Positions 58,342 to 64,000 of a stretch of 64,000 nucleotides of DNA are shown in pieces. The position numbers were made by a program, and so were the translations under genes. The notes beneath the pieces are model-generated. The model saw only the letters and a program-made list of their open reading frames with translations. It did not search any database and was not told the origin of the DNA. Numbering within the stretch: position 1 is the first letter of the stretch; the number at the start of each line of letters is the position of its first letter. The stretch is taken from the NCBI GenBank assembly GCA_004431415.1, contig QPMI01000578.1, forward strand, positions 40,054-104,053, written 5' to 3'. The DNA comes from Cyanophora paradoxa. Taxonomy: Eukaryota; Glaucocystophyceae; Cyanophorales; Cyanophoraceae.

Positions 58342-59344
58342 ATGCACGTGGACTTGCAGCTGAGTGTGCAACAGGTTGAGAACACGTTCAGAGCCCTCCT
58401 TTTGGATTCGAAGAACACTCCGCTCTTCATTCGTCCGAAGTGGCTTTTCGGTTCGCCGAAGGAGCAGGGATATCGTTCCTTGGAATCGCGTCACCCAATT
58501 TCCGGATATGCATTGACAGTACCTTCCTCGCATCGGACAACCACAGAGCAACTTTGGTGCCTCTGTTTGATCCAAGCATCGTCTACTGCGGGGTGTGAGT
58601 AACAGCACGGAGCACGTCGAAAGGATTCGTAAAACTCTTGATATCCAGTGGCCGTCACTTCGGGCGATCGAAATCGACGACCTAGCCACCGCAGCGAAGC
58701 TGGACGGAACCTTGCAGAAAGACAGAAGACAAAAAGGTCTCAAATCCGGAATCCAGATCTTTCTACGGAATTTTTGCGTAAGGCGTTCGAGAAACCTGAG
58801 GATTTCAGATTCTTCGGGACTGGCTGGGACAGCGCCGAAGTGGACGAGACGAGGCTGGCCTTCGCTTTTCGGGAATTGGAAACAGGCATCGGGATTATCA
58901 AAGTCATTTTAAAAGGGTGGGGTTGAAGCTGACTTCTGCAAAGTTTTCGCTATCACTATCTATCGCTCTCGCAAACTTCCGCTATCGTTTAGTATCCGGA
59001 GACGAGCAGGAGGTTTGTCCTCGACGTCTGTGATAAAGAGGTGAGCTTGCTTTACTTCTGCTTTTTCAACCCGGCTGTTCTGCTGTTAATTATAATCGCA
59101 GGATGCACGTGTTGCTCTGGAGCTGAGCAAGTCTGAATGCGTCGACGGTGGAAAAGATGCATCCGCTCCGACACTGACACCTTCGATGCAAAAAGAAAAG
59201 GATGCTTCGAACAAACCTTTCCCTCCCATTTCATTCGTCCCAGCGCAAGGTGCCTCAAATCTCCAGTCGGAATGGTCTTCAACCTATGGAGGCTGTCACA
59301 AACACACTGGTGACACGATGAAAGACAGTCTATCTATCCCTCGG
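58342..59344 (+). CDS. Putative upstream exons of the coiled-coil gene
   Basis: Several open segments lie head to tail. 58342-58600 reads FRALLLDSKNTPLFIRPKW. 58595-58730 reads EHVERIRKTLDIQWPSLRAI. A shifted frame then reads LSTEFLRKAFEKPEDFRFF and ETGIGIIKVILKG to 58926. After GTTTAG at about 58991 comes RRFVLDVCDKE, a GAG|GTGAGC donor (59041) and an ATCGCAG acceptor (59101), then DARVALELSKSECVDGG, in frame across the join. The segment before the coiled coil needs one more frame change near 59340. I recognise no domain, and exon limits are tentative. Confidence 0.4.
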
Positions 59345-59357
59345 ATAAGTTGAATTC

Positions 59358-60736
59358 CGGCTCGCAGTACCGGTTCTCAGAATGCCGAACTTCGGATCCG
59401 GAGGAGATTCGATGCTTGCAGCAGCAGGTGAAATCACTTCAGGATGATAACGCCTTACTTCGACAAGCGAAAGAGCGCGTCGACGGTAAATGCCTTTTTT
59501 GCGTTCAGCTATAACTGCTTCAGTTAATTAGTATCCGCGCGTAATCCCCGCTGCAGCCCCGACTGCAGCGGCTGCAAGAAAACGCTTTCCTGTCGCCCAG
59601 CTGCAGCGGCTGCAAGGTCGAATCGCTCAGGGGCGCCTCGTTCATTCTTCTTTGAAACGTCTGCAGGCCTCCAGAATGAGAATGCTTCCCTGCTCGCCCA
59701 GCTGCAACGGCTGCAAGGTCGAATCGCTCAGGGGCGCCTTCGTTCATTCTTCTTTTGAAACGTCTGCAGGCGTCCAGCATGAAAATGCTTCCCTGCTCGC
59801 CCAGCTGCAACGGCTGCAAGGTCAAATCGCTCAGGGGCGCCTTCGTTCATTCTCTTTTGAAACGTCTGCAGGCGTCCAAATGAGAATGCTTCCCTGCCGC
59901 CCAGCTGCAACGGCTGCAAGGTCAAATCGCTCAGGGGCGCCTTCTTTCATTCTTCGTTCGAAACGTCTGCAGGCATCCAGAATGAGAATGCTTCCCTGCT
60001 CGCCCAACTGCAGCGCTGCAAGGTCGAATCGCTCAGGGGCGCCTTCTTCCAGTCTCCTCTTGAAACGTCTGCAGGCGTCCAGAATGAGAATGCTTCCCTG
60101 GTCGCCAACTGCAGTGGCTGAAAGGTCAAATTGCTCGGGGCGCCTTCTTTCATTCTTCGTTTGAAACGTCTGCAGGCATCCAGAATGAGAATGCTTCCCT
60201 GGTCGCCCAGCTGCAGCGGACCAATGGTGTTTTTTTAGACTGCTTTTCGATTTAGGTCTCGATTTGACCGTTTCCCGTGCGTGTAGCTGTGAATGCAGCT
60301 CCCCAAGCGCAACTGCAGCGGCTGACCGGTTTCCACTTCGCCGTTTCTCGGAATTGGGATTTCTGAGTGACTGATAATGACTGCAGCTATGAATGCGGGT
60401 CTCCAATCTCAGAAGAAAGCTCTTCGTGGTACGCTATCTCACTCCTCGCGGTACATTCAATTTCCGGCCTTGAGTATGGGTATCTTAGATGAAGTCACGA
60501 CGCTTCGTGGTACGGCGGTTTCCTCCCCGATGATTTTATGAACGTCGCGGTACATTTATGTTACACCTCGTTCGCGATTCTTTGTAAATGTCAGCTGAAA
60601 TTGCGACACTGCGAGGTATGGCGGTTCCCCTCGATGCATTTTATTTACTCCGATGCTGATATTGTGATCAGCAAAAATCGACGACCTGGAGGATGCTGAA
60701 TTCCAGCGCCTGTTCGAAGGCGTGCTCAATATTTAG
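59358..60736 (+). CDS. Coiled-coil gene built from 17-residue and heptad exons
   Basis: Starts with EEIRCLQQQVKSLQDDNALL and a donor at 59486. A tandem of exon copies follows, each encoding G(V/L/I)QNENASLLAQLQRLQ (17 residues, 51 nt when intact: 59667-59717, 59770-59820, 60176-60226). Then come exons of exactly 42 nt (60287-60328), 42 nt (60387-60428), 21 nt (60489-60509) and 21 nt (60595-60615), and a last exon 60672-60736 with AKIDDLEDAEFQRLFEGVL and a TAG stop. All introns are phase 1. The two 21-nt exons encode one heptad each, DEVTTLR and AEIATLR, with V/I and L in a and d positions. The gene probably makes a long dimeric rod. Several middle repeat copies have 1-2 nt deletions. Confidence 0.72.
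59570..60226 (+). repeat. Tandem exon-plus-intron repeat, unit about 103 bp
   Basis: Seven units each combine a coiled-coil exon and an intron that opens GTCGAATCGCTCAGGGGCGC or GTCAAATCGC and ends GAAACGTCTGCAG. Exon copies starting 59667, 59770 and 60176 are full length. The copy before 59617 and those starting at 59873, 59973 and 60075 lack one or two bases. The intron copies also vary by one to three bases. Confidence 0.8.
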
Positions 60737-60951
60737 ACGTGTGATCTTCGTTTAAATCACAATTGAATTTCAGTATTGCACTGAACCTGCTGTTCAAATA
60801 CGATTTAATCGGGAAGCTTCCACACAGTGCATACTCAGGCCACGGTCATAGAGGAAGGAGGGGGGGAAGAGAAGGGGGGGGAGTGCCGAACTTACCGCGC
60901 CGCAAAAAAAGCCGGCTTGGCGTGCAGTGCTGCCACAACTCGAAGCTGCTG

Positions 60952-61576
60952 ATGGCGAAAGTGAAAGAGAGAGCGCGTATGTCTACAGGCGGAAAAGCTC
61001 CTCGAAAGAACCTCGCACAGCGGCCGCGGCCGCCGACAGCGGAGCAGGTCGCGGAGTCGGAAGCACTGAATGCTCTTTACGCGCCACGACCGCGGCCCGA
61101 GAACGAAGGCAGCTTTGTTGACGTACACATTCTCGGCGACTGCCGCCTGCCCGCTACGCGTCACTGCAATGACAGGTGCAAATGTACACCGATTCACCGT
61201 TGCTCTGCCAGTGTGCCGTGAACTCAACAGCGCATGCGCAGGGCCTGTGCGAGTCACGATCCGTGCTTCGGACTCGAATGCGTGGAAGAGCGAGCTACTG
61301 GACCTGGCGTTCGAGGAGCTGCACTGCAGTACGCATGTGCACCTCGAGGAGCTGGTGCTGTATCGATCTCGTACGACCAAGCAGGCTGGTACTTCGAGCT
61401 TCCGTGCAAAGCGATTGTTGCGTCTTACGGTGATTTCTGATGCGGATCTCGCGAATTCACGGTGCGCGTGCACAGGCGTCGAGTCCGGGCCATCCCCGGA
61501 GATCTGTATTACGTCGCGAGGAGGATATCATCCCGGAAGTCGAGCATGTACCTTTCCTGCGATCAATCAGGAATAG
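60952..61576 (+). pseudogene. Three-exon family, copy 7, frameshifted
   Basis: ATG at 60952 opens MAKVKERARMSTGGKAPRKN, then TAEQVAESEALNALYAPRPR and DVHILGDCR. Exon 2 carries GPVRVTIRASDSNAWKSELL and LAFEELHCSTHVHLEELV, then shifts frame before YDQAGWYFELPCKAIV. Exon 3 carries AIPGDLYYVARR in one frame and PEVEHVPFL in another. One base is also missing before the first donor. Most likely a decayed copy. Confidence 0.62.
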
Positions 61577-62972
61577 TTGCAAGTGCCGGCATCCCTTCCC
61601 TAGTCCGGATTTCGTAGCCAAAAATACGCGGATGTATATACGTATACGCGCGGCACGGATACAACAGGAGCGCCTAATTGCCAGCGCTGTAGTGCAACAC
61701 GAGCGCCTCAAATTCCTCCTACGGCGCTCTATGTAGTCTCCATCTAAATCTAGATCTAGAGGGTTGCTCGCATTTCGCGCTCTGCGAAGTCCACAACCAG
61801 ATCCCGCACTAGCGAGCGTGTCACCGTTGCCACTGGCCACGGGCGGGAGTGAAAACAGCACTAACCTGATGGCCGTCATGCTGCACTGCTCGCTGTACCG
61901 ATTGATGACGTCAATTCATTTCAAGAGAATTCTGCGAGCTTGCGCGAGCCTCGCGCCAATGCTGTCGTAGTATCTGCAGACCTTGCCGTCGATAACCAAG
62001 AGTGTCCAGTGTCGTCGGTTGTTGACGGGGACGAGAGCGCGTGTGCTGGTGCCATTCAAGTGCTCGAGTAACGCTTCTAGTAGGATTCAGCGTCGTGGAG
62101 GCGAGCGGATGTGCGATGAACCAATTCTGTGTGACTGCCTCCTGGCCGCCGCCGCGCGGATGCAAACGAGCGCGCTCTCGATTGCGCTCGATGACAGCCA
62201 CAAATCCCGGCTGCAGCTGAAGCTGAGCTGATGCCGAACTAGATCTGCGCTAACGATCTTCGGCCGCGCCTTGACTGTGCCCAGCTCCTCCAACTCAGAA
62301 GAGGGCTCTGGGTCACCACACTGCAGCTGTCTTTGCCGCCGTATGCGCTTCTTAAAACTACAGGAGAGGGCTTCGATCTGAATCATCACATTGCATATCC
62401 CGCCGGCGCTTCGCTGCCTTCGCGGAGGCCATCTGCGAGATCCGGAGAACGGACGACCTAGGCCTGCAGGGGAACAAGCCCGCATGAGTTCCAGCGGCGA
62501 ACTGTAAAGGCAGAGCACGAAGCGGGCGTGCACATTCACGAATGCCGAAGTCGACGGCCTATATCTATCAACGTTCAACGTTCAGCGCCTTGATCATGAA
62601 CAGGCCACGCGGCGCCCGAGTCCACGTCAGCGAGGCTGCGGCGATGGCTAAGCCTCCGCTAGCTGTTTTACGCGCTCTACTCGATCTCCGACCACCGGTC
62701 ACCGCCTGAAAGCTTCGAGACTTGCTGGCGCATTGAGCGCACGTGTACCCCCACTAGTCCATCCCGGGCCGTCCGGGCCGTCCCGGACGAGACCAAGATC
62801 CAGCAATCTAGCGTCTGCACAGGCAGCGCGGCGCGAGCTCGAGGAGCGCGACTCCCCAGTTTCCAGTTTTCCGACAGATCTAGCGACTCTCGGAATTTCG
62901 AGGCGCGCTCGCTCTAATGGCGAAGACAAACAAAAGGCGCGAAAGTACAACGGATCGATTCCTCAGAAGAAA
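61577..62972. other. Spacer without supported gene
   Basis: Includes CTAGATCTAGATCTAGAGG-like palindromes near 61745 and a perfect TGACGTCA (CRE-type bZIP site) at about 61906. The open frames have no domain and no repeated homologue. The first part of the open frame leading into copy 8 (62733-62972) is probably 5' flank. Confidence 0.45.
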
Positions 62973-63540
62973 ATGCCTACCAAAGCTCAGAAAGCGAAGT
63001 CAGAGCCGGAGCCCGACCCGTCAAAGAAGCAGGTGCCCGAGAACGAGGGCAGCTCTAAAACTGTCGAGGTGCGCGTTCTCGGCGACTGCCGGCCTGCCCC
63101 GCTACGCGTCACTTCAATGACAGGTGCATGCCCGGTTGCATCGTTGCTTCTGCTAGGTGCCGTGACTCAACAGCGCATGCGCAGGGCCTGTGCGAGTCAC
63201 GATCCGTGCTTCGACTCGAATGCGTGGAAGAGCGAGCTACTGGACCTGGCGTTCTTGGAGCTGCACTGCAGTACGCATGTGGATGACCGCGGCACTCTGG
63301 CGTGCATTGGTACGACCCAGCAAGCCGAACCTTCCAGTCGTTGGTGCAAGCGATCTTTGCGTCGTATACGTACGGTGATTTCTGCTGCGGATCTCGCGAA
63401 TTCACGGGTGCGCGTGCACAGGCGTCAAGGGCGCAGGGGCCATCCCGGATGATCTGTTTTACATACGAAGGAATACAGTTGATCCGGCCGTCGAGCATGT
63501 ACCTTTTCCTGGCGGATCCGGACGCAGTGATAGAGCTTGA
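62973..63540 (+). pseudogene. Three-exon family, copy 8, frameshifted
   Basis: Exon 1 (62973-63123) reads MPTKAQKAKSEPEPDPSKKQ then VEVRVLGDCRPAPLRVTSMT with an intact phase-1 donor. It lacks the AEQVAESEALIALY segment. Exon 2 begins at 63185 (GPVRVTIRAS), but one base is missing before NAWKSELLDLAF and the frame shifts again before YDPASRTFQSLVQ. The intronic DF-stop found in other copies is changed here to DFC. Exon 3 has AIPDDLFYIRRNTVDPAVEH and ends at 63540, with one C missing at its start. Confidence 0.58.
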
Positions 63541-63649
63541 CTAGCCCATGGCCGTGGCTGGAATTGCGTTTGCATGTTCGTGCTCTCATGTATGAATTGT
63601 TCACTTCGAGTGACTGTCTAGCTGAAATGATTGACAATTGCATGATCGA

Positions 63650-63886
63650 TTACACGATAATAATGCATTTCGAGAGGGACTGCATCTCTAAGATACGATT
63701 TTTTATCGTCTTGATCTCATTGTCGACATTATCGCTCTGTGCTTTGATCAGAGCGTTCTTCTGGCGCACATGATCGAGAAGTGACGCAAGCGCTGTTTCA
63801 AGAACGTCGAAGGACGTCGCTTGCAATTGCTGGTTGAGTGTTCCTAGGGCACGCGTTGCGTCGTAGTTGACATCGGTTTTGAGCAC
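63650..63886 (-). CDS. Possible coiled-coil exon at window edge
   Basis: The open frame encodes NQQLQATSFDVLETALASLL then HVRQKNALIKAQSDNVDNEI and LEMQSLSK, with hydrophobic residues in heptad spacing. It has no ATG and no clear acceptor at its 5' end, and may continue outside the window. Low support. Confidence 0.3.
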   Translation of the reverse strand: MLKTDVNYDATRALGTLNQQLQATSFDVLETALASLLDHVRQKNALIKAQSDNVDNEIKTIKNRILEMQSLSKCIIIV

Positions 63887-64000
63887 CAGAAATCATGAGT
63901 GCCATCTGCGCACAGGAAGCTCATTTATGGCACCACAAATCTGGAAACTGCAAAAAGAACGTCTGCGAAAGAGAGGTGCAGACGAACCTTCTTATTAAGC

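Noticed and set aside
59570-60226. Simple non-coding satellite
   Set aside because: Each unit keeps a donor, pyrimidine-rich tract, CAG acceptor and a coiled-coil exon that joins in frame to the neighbouring exons in intact copies.

Overview
This is nuclear eukaryotic DNA. Every well-supported gene is broken by short introns, and there are no tRNA or rRNA genes, operons or ribosome binding sites. The gene content points to a microalga or related protist: a PMP-repeat membrane protein, a fibrocystin-L-like giant surface protein, a Ser-Pro rich stalk, bZIP factors with a stramenopile-like C-terminal motif, and a bacterial-type radical SAM protein. A photosynthetic stramenopile or a haptophyte seems most likely, but no marker here fixes the lineage.

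Region 1 (1-26 kb) is very GC-rich. It holds a PMP-repeat protein with a multi-pass membrane domain (+, 5' end outside the window), two paralogous bZIP transcription factors (both -) separated by about 5 kb of repeat-rich intergenic DNA, and a radical SAM protein (-). The introns of the PMP, second bZIP and radical SAM genes are tiny and C-rich and usually open with GTACCCC. The introns of the first bZIP gene do not. At least two introns appear to be GC-AG.

Region 2 (26-28.8 kb) is a gene-poor spacer with a long homopolymeric C tract. After it, base composition becomes more balanced.

Region 3 (28.8-47.9 kb, -) is one giant gene of about 40 exons. The encoded order is PA14, a lectin-like region, about 11 IPT/TIG domains, G8 plus beta-helix, a second G8 plus beta-helix, SEA-like sequence, a CAP/SCP domain, a (Ser-Pro)n/TETP stalk made of 42-bp repeats, a second SEA-like module, a transmembrane helix and a cytoplasmic tail. 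It looks like a fibrocystin-L-type cell-surface protein with an added CAP domain and wall-like stalk. Its 5' end is not visible.

Region 4 (48-64 kb) is a repeat cluster. Eight copies of an unrecognised three-exon gene family lie in both orientations, some intact and several frameshifted. A shared module carrying 14-bp tandem repeats sits between minus-strand family members and plus-strand genes. The cluster also holds a gene whose C-terminal coiled coil is built from exons of 21, 42 and 51 nt joined by phase-1 introns, where exon and intron have been duplicated together. This modular exon architecture, the introner-like introns and the unrecognised gene family are the most unusual parts of the window.
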